NCBI GenBank assembly: GCA_964483375.1
Contig: CAZABJ010000036.1
Span: forward strand, 1-29,319
Length of the DNA stretch: 29,319 bases
Direction of reading: 5' to 3'
Source: JAUIEH01 sp964483375
GTDB taxonomy: Bacteria > Pseudomonadota > Alphaproteobacteria > Caulobacterales > Maricaulaceae
Position numbers and translations under genes: made by a program. The notes below the pieces were generated by a model that saw nothing but the letters and a program-made list of their open reading frames with translations, was not told the origin of the DNA and searched no databases. Of the stretch, positions 22,603-29,319 are shown one piece after another (position 1 is the stretch's first letter; every line of letters starts with the position of its first letter).

Positions 22603-23111
22603 CCCGGCGCCGGTCCGGTGGCGGGCCCGCTCGTCGTTCCGCCGAGCTGACATTGGAACGGGGCGGTCACGCCGTCTTCGGACCGCACCGTGAAGCCGCC
22701 GGGCTGAAGGGCTAGGTTCATGAAGGTCTGCCGATGGCTTGCGCCGTTCACCCAGAACGCTCCTGTCCCGGTGGTTCCGCCCGTCAGCGTGACGTCGAAA
22801 TTGATGAGCTGGCCGTAGCCGTCCTGCATCATCGCAATCAGGTTCAGTTGGCCCGGCAGTTCATTGAGCCGGCCTTCGCGCCACAAGATCTGCAGCTGGG
22901 TGCGCTCCACCGAGCCGCCAAGCGACCCTGCGCCGCCGTAGGTGAAAAGGCTCAAATCGACATACCCAGCGACCGGCACGCCGCTGTAATTCCCCTCACA
23001 AGCGAAGCGCCCCAAAGGGTAACCCTGCGCGGAGGCGCTTTGACCGCCGAACAACGCCAAGCCGGCGAACGCAGCGATGATGACCGGTGCGAAGTGTTTT
23101 GGAATGCTCAT
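22563..23111 (-). CDS. Secreted protein of unknown function with two cysteines
   Basis: 182 residues. The signal peptide is clear: basic MSIPKH, hydrophobic FAPVIIAAFAGLALFGG and cleavage after SASA. The mature protein contains two cysteines, one near residue 38 (FACEGNY) and one near 154 (FQCQLGG), likely disulfide-bonded. Between them is a beta-rich sequence with many Gly, Thr and aromatic residues (LTGGTTGTGAFWVNG). The tail is Pro/Gly-rich and basic. I do not recognise the family; a small periplasmic beta-sandwich or barrel is plausible. Its coding 3' end overlaps the TSUP gene by 40 bp on the opposite strand. Confidence 0.7.
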   Translation of the reverse strand: MSIPKHFAPVIIAAFAGLALFGGQSASAQGYPLGRFACEGNYSGVPVAGYVDLSLFTYGGAGSLGGSVERTQLQILWREGRLNELPGQLNLIAMMQDGYGQLINFDVTLTGGTTGTGAFWVNGASHRQTFMNLALQPGGFTVRSEDGVTAPFQCQLGGTTSGPATGPAPGQPNPKRRPVHAK

Positions 23112-23182
23112 GTTTCTGTCCGCCCTCGTGTGACCGCGGTCTCAACACTGGCGCAGGAATCAGGCTGTAGCGAGGAGCCCGC

Positions 23183-23214
23183 GCGGCGATGCGGCGGCGA
23201 GGCTGCATCGCCGC
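23183..23214. terminator. Inverted repeat downstream of the first AbgT gene
   Basis: Perfect 10-bp arms GCGGCGATGC/GCATCGCCGC with a 12-base loop, 6 bp beyond the stop of the minus-strand transporter gene. The stem is strong but no T-run follows, so it is terminator-like only. Confidence 0.45.
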
Positions 23215-23220
23215 ACGCAC

Positions 23221-24780
23221 TTACGGCGCGACGCCGGGCGGCGGAACATAGGTCACGCCAGCCCCGGGCCCTACCGGCCAACCCAGCCAAACCCAGCCGA
23301 TGGTGAGCGCAAGTCCCCCGATGAGGAAAGCGAACGAATAAGGCAGCATGTTCGCCAACAGACCGCCCATGCCGAACCCAGGCTCCCACCGTCGGCAGAA
23401 CGCCAGAACCATTGGGAAGTACACCATTAACGGCGTGATGATGTTGGTCACGCTGTCGCCTACGCGATACGCCGCGGTCGACATTTCCGGGCTCACGCCG
23501 AGCAGCATCAGCATCGGCACCAAAATCGGCGCGATGGCGGCCCATTTGGCGCTCGCCGAGCCGATTATCAGGTTCAACAGCGCCGCCATGATGACGACCG
23601 CCGCCAAGAGCAGCGGCGCCGGCAAGCCCGCCGCTTCGATGGCGCGCGCGCCGTCAATGGCCAAAATGCCGCCGAGATTGGTCCAAGTCAGCAACACCAC
23701 GAAATGCGCCGCGGTGAAGGCGAGCACGATATAGCCCGACATGTCCTTCATCGCTTCGGTGGACATCTGCACCACGTCGCGATGGGTTTTCACCGTGCCG
23801 ACCGCAGAGCCGAACGCCACCCCGCACATCAAAAACAACAAGAAGAAATACGCGATCAGGCTCTCGATCATCGGATCGAAGCGGAAGGCCGGCTCGGCGT
23901 CGAGATCCTGCAACGGGGCGTTCGGCATGAACGTTAACAAGCCCCACAGCGCAGTGACGCCCAAAAACGCCCAAAGCGCGCGCCGGAGCCCTGCCCGCTC
24001 TTCCGGCGCCAGTTTGCTGTCGGCCTTTTGGCTGGAGATGGGAACAGCTGAGGTCGGCGTATACGCCCCCAGCCGCGGCTCGATAATCTTGTCGGTTACG
24101 AACCAGCCAAGGGGGAAGAACACCACCGCCATGCCGAGGATGAAATACCAATTGCCGACGAGATTGGCCTCCCAACTCGCGTCGAGAATGTGCACGGCAG
24201 GCTCGGTGACGCCGAGAATAAGCGCGTCGATGGGACCGGGCATGAAATTCGCCGAAAAGCCCCCCGAAACGCCTGCGAAGGCTGCGGCGATGCCGGCGAT
24301 GGGGTGGCGGCCGACAGAGGCGTAGATCACCCCGGCCAACGGGATGAGCACGACATAAGCCGCATCCGAGGAGTGCGTCGCCACCAGCGCCAGCGCGATT
24401 ACGATCGGCGTCATGGCGGCCTTGGGCGCATTGCGCAGCCCCGCGCGCAAGCCGGCCGAAAACATCCCCGAACGCTCCGCCACGCCTGCGCCGAGCATGA
24501 TCACCAGCGTTAGGCCCAAAGGCGCGAACCCTGTGAGCGTATCGGGCATCGAGGTCAGCAATCGCTGGACGTTTTCGCGCGCGAACAGCGACTGGGCGAC
24601 CAGCGTCTCGCCGGTGATCGGATTGACCGCGCTCATGCCTGTCCAGGCCGCGATCGCTGACAAGACCATCAAGATCCCGATCAGCCACACGAAGATGAAG
24701 ACCGGGTCCGGCAACCGGTCTCCGAACCGCTCGACGGCGTCAAGAAATCCGCCCCGGCGCGCTTCACGCACGTCGCTCAT
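23221..24780 (-). CDS. AbgT-family transporter (copy A)
   Basis: 519 residues, the usual AbgT length. The N-terminus GFLDAVERFGDRLPDP, leading into the first helix, is family-typical. Conserved stretches include FAPLGLTLVIMLGAGVAERSG (near 88-108), THSSDAAYVVLIPLAGVIYA, GFSANFMPGPIDALILG (near 175), VTDKIIEPRLG, the helix-hairpin with GSASAKWAAIAPILVPM (near 408), and YRVGDSVTNIITPLMVYFP near the end. AbgT proteins import p-aminobenzoyl-glutamate in E. coli. Several (MtrF, YdaH) export sulfonamides or folate-related compounds by proton exchange. GAGGA sits 7 bp before the ATG. It lies 26 bp after copy B on the same strand, so the two are one operon. Confidence 0.9.
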   Translation of the reverse strand: MSDVREARRGGFLDAVERFGDRLPDPVFIFVWLIGILMVLSAIAAWTGMSAVNPITGETLVAQSLFARENVQRLLTSMPDTLTGFAPLGLTLVIMLGAGVAERSGMFSAGLRAGLRNAPKAAMTPIVIALALVATHSSDAAYVVLIPLAGVIYASVGRHPIAGIAAAFAGVSGGFSANFMPGPIDALILGVTEPAVHILDASWEANLVGNWYFILGMAVVFFPLGWFVTDKIIEPRLGAYTPTSAVPISSQKADSKLAPEERAGLRRALWAFLGVTALWGLLTFMPNAPLQDLDAEPAFRFDPMIESLIAYFFLLFLMCGVAFGSAVGTVKTHRDVVQMSTEAMKDMSGYIVLAFTAAHFVVLLTWTNLGGILAIDGARAIEAAGLPAPLLLAAVVIMAALLNLIIGSASAKWAAIAPILVPMLMLLGVSPEMSTAAYRVGDSVTNIITPLMVYFPMVLAFCRRWEPGFGMGGLLANMLPYSFAFLIGGLALTIGWVWLGWPVGPGAGVTYVPPPGVAP

Positions 24781-24806
24781 CGGTCAATCCTCTCGTTCAA
24801 GCGACC

Positions 24807-26465
24807 TCAGCCGCCCGCCGCGGGGAGCGCGTAGCCGACGCCCGCGCCCGGACCCAGCGGCAAGCCTAAAAAGACCCAGCCGATCAGAAGCCCGACGCCG
24901 GAAATCAGCAGCCAGATCGAATAAGGGATCATGATCGCGGTCAGGCTGCCCAAGCCGAAGCTCGGCGTCCATCGCCTGGCGAACACCAACACCAACGGGA
25001 AATAGACCATCAGCGGCGTGATGATGTTGGTGGCGGAATCGCCAACACGATACGCCGCCGTCACGGCTTCCGGCGACACGTCCAACAACATGAACATCGG
25101 CACCAGAACAGGCGCCAACAGCGCCCATTTCGCGCTCGCCGAGCCGACGAACAAATTGATCACCCCCGCCAACAGCACGAGGATCCCAAGCAGAATGGCT
25201 GTGGGCAGTTGGCTTTGGGAGATCACGTCCGCGCCCTGGACCGCGAAGATGAGCCCCAGATTGGACCAATTGAACATCGCCACGAAGTGCGCCGCGGCGA
25301 AGGCGAGCACGAGGTAATAAGCGAGATCCGCCATCGCCCCGCTCATCATGCTGACGGTGTCGCGATGGCTTTTGATCGTTCCCGCCGCGGTTCCGTAGGC
25401 GACCCCGGCGAACAGGAACAGGATCAAAAACGCCGCGACGAGGGACTGGAATAGCGGGCTCAGCTGGGAGACCAGGCCGTCCGCGCTTTCATTGAACAGC
25501 GGCGAATCCCCCGCGAACACGGCTTGACCCACAAAGGGGATCATTCCGCCGACGGTGAGAAACACCCACAACAGCGCCACGAACAGAAGCGCGAATCCCG
25601 CATTGCGGAGACCCTTTCGCTGCGGTTCGGTCAGCGGGGCGTTGGGATCGTCGTCGGGATCGTCGGAGCCGGCGACCGCCCCGCCCGTCCATGGCCCTAA
25701 GCGAGGCTCGATGATCTTGTCGGTCACAAACCAGATCACCGGCAGATAAAGCAGCATCAGCGCGGCGATGAAGTACCAATTGCCCGCGAAATTCACGACC
25801 CAGTTCTCATCGAGAATGACCGCGCCCGCCTCGGTGATGCCGAACAACAGCGCGTCGAGCTGACCGGGCGCGAAATTCGCCGAAAATCCGCCCGACACCC
25901 CGGCGAAAGCCGCCGCGATCCCGGCGATGGGATGCCGGCCGACCGCGGCGTAAAGCACGCCGGCCAACGGAATAAGCACCACATAGGCGGCGTCTGCGGC
26001 GTGATTGCCGGACATGGCGATGAACGCCACCACCGGGGTTAAAAGCGCGGTCGGCGCATTGCGCACGCCCGCACGCATCGCGGTGCCGAACAGCCCCGCG
26101 CGCTCCGCCACGCCCGCGCCCAGCATCACCACGAGCACATAGCCGAGCGGATGGAAGTGGGTGAAAGTCGTCGGCATTTCGACGAATAAGCGGCGCAGGT
26201 TTTCTCCGCTGAACAAGCTCACCGTCGTGATGACCCCGTCCTCGCCGATGCCGAAACGGGTGATCTGCGCCGGGCTCATCGCGGCGAGCACCTCAGGCGG
26301 GAGCGTCACGCCGTAGCTTAACGCCGCGGCGATTGCGGAAAACGCCGCCAAGCCGATGACCAAGTACAGAAAGATCATCACAGGGTCCGGCAGGGCGTTG
26401 CCCCCACGCTCGATCAACCCCAGCACCCCGCGCATGCGCGGGGTTTCGCTCTCACTCTGCGCCAA
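24807..26465 (-). CDS. AbgT-family transporter (copy B)
   Basis: 552 residues from a TTG at 26465 with GGGAG 6 bp upstream. The first ATG, at 26435, lacks a well-spaced ribosome site. The same AbgT landmarks appear as in copy A: GGNALPDPVMIFLYL, HPLGYVLVVMLGAGVAERAG, NHAADAAYVVLIPLAGVLYA, GFSANFAPGQLDALLFG, GSASAKWALLAPVLVPMF and YRVGDSATNIITPLMVYFP. It is longer than copy A by about 33 residues. Much of this falls in the loop after VTDKIIEPRLG, which has an acidic DDPDDDPN segment, and in an insert around FAGDSPLFNESADG. The two copies are clearly divergent paralogues, suggesting different substrates. Confidence 0.9.
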   Translation of the reverse strand: MAQSESETPRMRGVLGLIERGGNALPDPVMIFLYLVIGLAAFSAIAAALSYGVTLPPEVLAAMSPAQITRFGIGEDGVITTVSLFSGENLRRLFVEMPTTFTHFHPLGYVLVVMLGAGVAERAGLFGTAMRAGVRNAPTALLTPVVAFIAMSGNHAADAAYVVLIPLAGVLYAAVGRHPIAGIAAAFAGVSGGFSANFAPGQLDALLFGITEAGAVILDENWVVNFAGNWYFIAALMLLYLPVIWFVTDKIIEPRLGPWTGGAVAGSDDPDDDPNAPLTEPQRKGLRNAGFALLFVALLWVFLTVGGMIPFVGQAVFAGDSPLFNESADGLVSQLSPLFQSLVAAFLILFLFAGVAYGTAAGTIKSHRDTVSMMSGAMADLAYYLVLAFAAAHFVAMFNWSNLGLIFAVQGADVISQSQLPTAILLGILVLLAGVINLFVGSASAKWALLAPVLVPMFMLLDVSPEAVTAAYRVGDSATNIITPLMVYFPLVLVFARRWTPSFGLGSLTAIMIPYSIWLLISGVGLLIGWVFLGLPLGPGAGVGYALPAAGG

Positions 26466-26630
26466 GACGCGCTCCCCAATTGCCGCCTGCGACGTGGCAC
26501 GCCGCTATTCCGTCGTATTCCTCTGACCATAACCGGGCGGCGGCCGAACGCCATCCCTCGCCCTGCATCTGCGCGCCGCCGCCCCTTAGTCGCCCGCCTG
26601 CCGCCTGGCCCCTTCTTGCGGAATGCCCCA

Positions 26631-27368
26631 ATGCCCTATTCCTCGCTCAACCCCGACAAAATCGTTCAGACGCTGGATGCGCTCGCCAACCGCATCGACG
26701 AGCGGTTTGGCGGCCGGGGGCTTTGCGCGGTCGCCCGCGAAGTCCGGGACGTGGCTCGCCGCGACCAAGAACGCGCCCAGAATGCGGGTAAGCCTTATGT
26801 TTTGGTCCGCATCGGCGTGACCGTCTTGATCGTGACTGGACTTGGGTTGTTGCTGGCGCCGTTGGTCGCCCGGATCGCGGATCTGGACGGCGTGCTCGCC
26901 TTTATGCGCGGCGAGGCGAGCGGCGGGCTGAACGTGCTCAGCGGCGTGGAAGCGGCGGTGAACCTCTTGGTGTTGTTCGGCGCGGGCGTGTTTTTCCTGA
27001 CAACCGCTGAAGAACGCATCAAACGACGCTCCGCACTCAAAGACCTTCATGAATTGCGGTCGCTCGCCCATGTGGTCGACATGCACCAGCTGACCAAAGA
27101 TCCCACCGTCGTCCTCGGCGCGGAGCGAACGGCTTCCTCGCCCGAGCGCACGATGAACGAGTTCGAGCTCACCCGCTATCTGGACTACAGCGCGGAGATG
27201 CTGTCGCTCATCGGCAAGGTCGCAGCGCTATACGCAGAGAACATGCGCGATCCGGTGATCATCAACACCGTCAACGACATCGAGGCGCTGACCACGAACC
27301 TCGCCCGCAAGATCTGGCAGAAAATCATGATCATTCGCAGGCTGGACGAGGAACCCCAGGAGGCCTAA
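26631..27368 (+). CDS. Conserved-looking membrane protein with two TM helices, function unknown
   Basis: 245 residues from the ATG at 26631; a TTG at 26616 in frame is less likely. A cytoplasmic helical N-terminus (IVQTLDALANRIDERF) is followed by helix 1 at about 56-78 (VLVRIGVTVLIVTGLGLLLAPL) and helix 2 at about 108-126 (VNLLVLFGAGVFFLTT). The C-terminal 120 residues are soluble and helical, including HELRSLAHVVDMHQLTKDP and RYLDYSAEMLSLIGKVAALYAENM. The C-terminal part looks like a well-ordered helical bundle with no catalytic motif. It is 13 bp before the DNA ligase gene and likely co-transcribed, but nothing else ties it to DNA repair. Confidence 0.7.
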   Translation: MPYSSLNPDKIVQTLDALANRIDERFGGRGLCAVAREVRDVARRDQERAQNAGKPYVLVRIGVTVLIVTGLGLLLAPLVARIADLDGVLAFMRGEASGGLNVLSGVEAAVNLLVLFGAGVFFLTTAEERIKRRSALKDLHELRSLAHVVDMHQLTKDPTVVLGAERTASSPERTMNEFELTRYLDYSAEMLSLIGKVAALYAENMRDPVIINTVNDIEALTTNLARKIWQKIMIIRRLDEEPQEA

Positions 27369-27381
27369 ATCCGCGCGCGCC

Positions 27382-29001
27382 ATGAACCGCTTCGCCGCCC
27401 TGCTTGACGGTCTTCTTTACGCGCCCCAGCGCAACGCCAAACTCCGTATCTTGGCGGAGCATTTCGCCTCCGCGCCCGATCCCGACCGCGGCTGGGCGCT
27501 GGCCGCGATCACGCGCGACCTGACACTCAAAACCGCCAAGCCCGGCATGCTGCGCGCCCTGATCGCGGAGCGCATGGATGAGGCGTTGTTCGCCATGTCC
27601 TATGATTATGTGGGGGATTTGGCCGAAACGATCGCGCTGGTTTGGCCGGAACGTCCCGGCGCGAACCGACCGCCGGGCCTGAGCGAAGCCATCGAAGCGT
27701 TGCAAGGCGCGACCCGCCTCGGCGCTCAGGCGCTGGTCGAGAACTGGCTCGACGCGCTCGACCCTGACGGACGCTGGGCGCTTTTGAAGCTGGTCACCGG
27801 CGGGCTGCGCGTCGGCGTTTCGGCGCGATTGGCGAAGCAAGCCTTGGCGGATTTCGGCGACGTGCCGGTCACCGAAATCGAGGAGCTTTGGCATGGCCTG
27901 GAGCCTCCCTATGTCGCGCTGTTCGCTTGGCTGGAGGGTCGGGCGGACAAACCCGCCGCAGCGGCCCACGCGCCGTTTCGCCCCGTCATGCTCGCCCATG
28001 CGCTCATCCCGAAAGCCAAGCGGGATGACCCAAACGCGGTGGACCCCGCAGTCATCAGGCCTGAAACCTTCGCTGCGGAGTGGAAATGGGACGGCGTGCG
28101 CGTTCAAGCGGCGAGCGAGGCTGGCGTCCGTCGATTGTTCACCCGCACCGGCGAGGACATCTCCGCCGCCTTCCCCGACGTGCTGGCGGCGATGGCGTTT
28201 GAAGGCGCGCTGGACGGCGAGCTTCTTGTCAGGCGCGAAGACGGGGCGCCGGCTGCATTCAACGCTCTGCAGCAAAGGCTGAACCGCAAAACCGCGAGCC
28301 CGAAACTCCAAGCCGAGCGACCCGCCTTCATCCGCGCCTACGATATTCTCACCGCAGGCTCAGACGATTTGCGCGGGCTTCCCTTTCGCGACCGACGCGC
28401 GCGGTTGGGCGCCATGCTGGCTGAACTGGATCCGGCGCGTTTCGACCTCTCCCCGCTTGTCGACTTTGAAGACTACGAAGCGTTGGCCGCCCTGCGCGCC
28501 GCGCCGCCGGCGGCGGAAATCGAAGGCGTGATGCTGAAACGCTGGGACAGCCTCTACGAAGCTGGCCGCCCTAAGGGGCCTTGGTTCAAATGGAAACGCG
28601 ACCCCTACCTGGTCGATGCGGTGCTTATGTACGCCCAACGCGGACACGGCAAACGCTCTAGCTTTTATTCCGATTTCACCTTTGGCGTTTGGCGCGAGGG
28701 CGAGGGCGAACGCGCGCTGGTGCCCGTCGGCAAAGCCTATTTCGGCTTCACCGACGAAGACCTGAAACACCTCGACAAGTTCGTGCGCGCCAACACGGTG
28801 GAACGCTTTGGACCGGTCCGCGCGGTCGCCGCGGGCGAAGCAGAAGGGCTTGTTCTGGAAGTCGCGTTTGAGGGGTTGCAGCGCTCCGCCCGTCATAAGT
28901 CCGGCGTGGCGATGCGATTTCCGCGCATCAACCGCATTCGGTGGGACAAGCCGCCCGCCGAAGCCGACCGCATCGAGGCGCTTGAGGCCCTTTTGTCTTA
29001 A
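27382..29001 (+). CDS. ATP-dependent DNA ligase (LigC/LigB 'ligase-associated repair' type)
   Basis: 539 residues. An N-terminal helical DNA-binding domain (1-200) starts NRFAALLDGLLYAPQRNAKL, as in the bacterial ligase linked to crosslink or cisplatin tolerance. The nucleotidyltransferase core follows: motif I with the adenylated K235 in EWKWDGVR, an Arg in FTRTGEDI, motif III AYDIL (319-323), motif IV EGVMLK (381-386) and motif V WFKWKRD (401-407). The OB-fold runs to about 530, with FGFT and RINRIRWDK near its end. It seals nicks using ATP and supplements the NAD-dependent LigA. The usual partner exonuclease and helicase genes are not adjacent in this window. Confidence 0.9.
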   Translation: MNRFAALLDGLLYAPQRNAKLRILAEHFASAPDPDRGWALAAITRDLTLKTAKPGMLRALIAERMDEALFAMSYDYVGDLAETIALVWPERPGANRPPGLSEAIEALQGATRLGAQALVENWLDALDPDGRWALLKLVTGGLRVGVSARLAKQALADFGDVPVTEIEELWHGLEPPYVALFAWLEGRADKPAAAAHAPFRPVMLAHALIPKAKRDDPNAVDPAVIRPETFAAEWKWDGVRVQAASEAGVRRLFTRTGEDISAAFPDVLAAMAFEGALDGELLVRREDGAPAAFNALQQRLNRKTASPKLQAERPAFIRAYDILTAGSDDLRGLPFRDRRARLGAMLAELDPARFDLSPLVDFEDYEALAALRAAPPAAEIEGVMLKRWDSLYEAGRPKGPWFKWKRDPYLVDAVLMYAQRGHGKRSSFYSDFTFGVWREGEGERALVPVGKAYFGFTDEDLKHLDKFVRANTVERFGPVRAVAAGEAEGLVLEVAFEGLQRSARHKSGVAMRFPRINRIRWDKPPAEADRIEALEALLS

Positions 29002-29046
29002 CTCCGCCCCATCGCCATCCTGCGTGAGCACGCCTATATCGCCGCC

Positions 29047-29319
29047 ATGATGGAACGAACTCGCAGTCAGCAAACCGCTGGAACGCCCGCGATCGGCGTC
29101 GATATCGGCGGGGTGGTGATCCGCCAGGCCCGCGCAAGAGAAGACACCTCCTTCTTCTCGCAAGATTTCCTGCAAACCCCTGAGGTCGAGGGCGCTATTT
29201 CTGCGATCGCGCATCTGAATGCATCGGTGTTTCCCGGCGGGGTGTGGATCGTCTCCAAAGCGCTCGCCCCGACAGCGGAACGAACCCTTCTATGGCTTGA
29301 GGACCGCGGGTTTGAAGCG
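29047..29319 (+). CDS. HAD-like phosphatase, N-terminal part only (runs off right edge)
   Basis: 91 codons from tandem ATGs at 29047 and 29050 to the window end, with no stop. IGVDIGGVVI (about 16-25) occupies the place of HAD motif I, with D18 as the likely nucleophile and the second acidic position replaced by Gly, as in a distinct small family with a DIGGV start. VWIVSKAL (about 68-75) fits motif II with Ser, and AERTLLWLEDRGFEA continues as in that family. The substrate is unknown. It lies 45 bp after the ligase and may share its transcript. Confidence 0.7.
   Translation, partial: MMERTRSQQTAGTPAIGVDIGGVVIRQARAREDTSFFSQDFLQTPEVEGAISAIAHLNASVFPGGVWIVSKALAPTAERTLLWLEDRGFEA

Noticed and set aside
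23654..24688. Long (344-codon) minus-strand frame
   Set aside because: It is an out-of-frame shadow within the first AbgT gene; the translated sequence is Arg/Gly-rich without motifs.
1..29319. CRISPR arrays, insertion sequences, rRNA or tRNA genes
   Set aside because: No regularly spaced direct repeats, transposase, IS ends or RNA gene signatures were seen on either strand.

Overview
The window is GC-rich, tightly packed chromosomal DNA of an alphaproteobacterium, most likely an aquatic Caulobacterales/Maricaulales/Parvularculales-type organism. The evidence is a group of genes typical of that class: an RcdA-type CtrA-degradation adaptor, a DUF1192 protein, a DUF1013/TrcR RNA-polymerase-associated regulator, a COQ9-family protein divergent from rpsU, two small YdcH/DUF465 proteins and a TIGR02444 protein. 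Two adjacent AbgT transporters fit a marine lifestyle. No tRNA, rRNA, CRISPR array, insertion sequence or phage module was seen. This reads as core genome, not an island.

Layout. 1-744 (minus): two adjacent exported proteins sharing a short cysteine motif, the second cut by the window edge. 1022-2754: thiE with a Sel1-repeat gene whose start is buried in it. 2740-3123 (minus): a lone receiver domain. 3461-6522: inositol-phosphatase-family gene, then a translationally coupled MotA/ExbB-like plus MotB/OmpA-like proton-channel pair. 6529-8579 (minus): a TspO-related membrane protein and a membrane-anchored paraoxonase-family lactonase. 8707-8937: rpmE. 8982-11815: rcdA and DUF1192 (minus), divergent from a quinone oxidoreductase, then trcR preceded by a two-hairpin leader with a terminator. 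11834-12646 (minus): SDR. 12911-14539: ubiX and a TIGR02444 gene flanked by two YdcH genes. 14529-15227 (minus): diguanylate cyclase. 15372-16942: purEK. 17044-17235: small HTH protein. 17246-18237: coq9 and rpsU, divergent. 18279-20707 (minus): NatAB-like ABC exporter. 20895-22602: agmatinase-family ureohydrolase plus TSUP permease. 22563-23111 (minus): secreted protein of unknown function. 23221-26465 (minus): two AbgT transporters. 26631-29319: unknown two-helix membrane protein, LigC-type ATP-dependent DNA ligase, and the start of a HAD-like gene.

How the genes relate. Three themes recur: cell-cycle control (rcdA, trcR, receiver domain, GGDEF), ubiquinone supply (ubiX, coq9, possibly the quinone oxidoreductase) and envelope/transport (stator-like pair, NatAB, TSUP, AbgT). 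I did not find a convincing new multi-gene defence or mobile system. The best candidates for something unusual are the apparent ATC start codon of rpsU, the leader/terminator structure immediately before trcR (attenuator or small RNA), and the PPIxGEAC-motif paralogue pair at the left edge. All calls come from reading the sequence; no database search was run.
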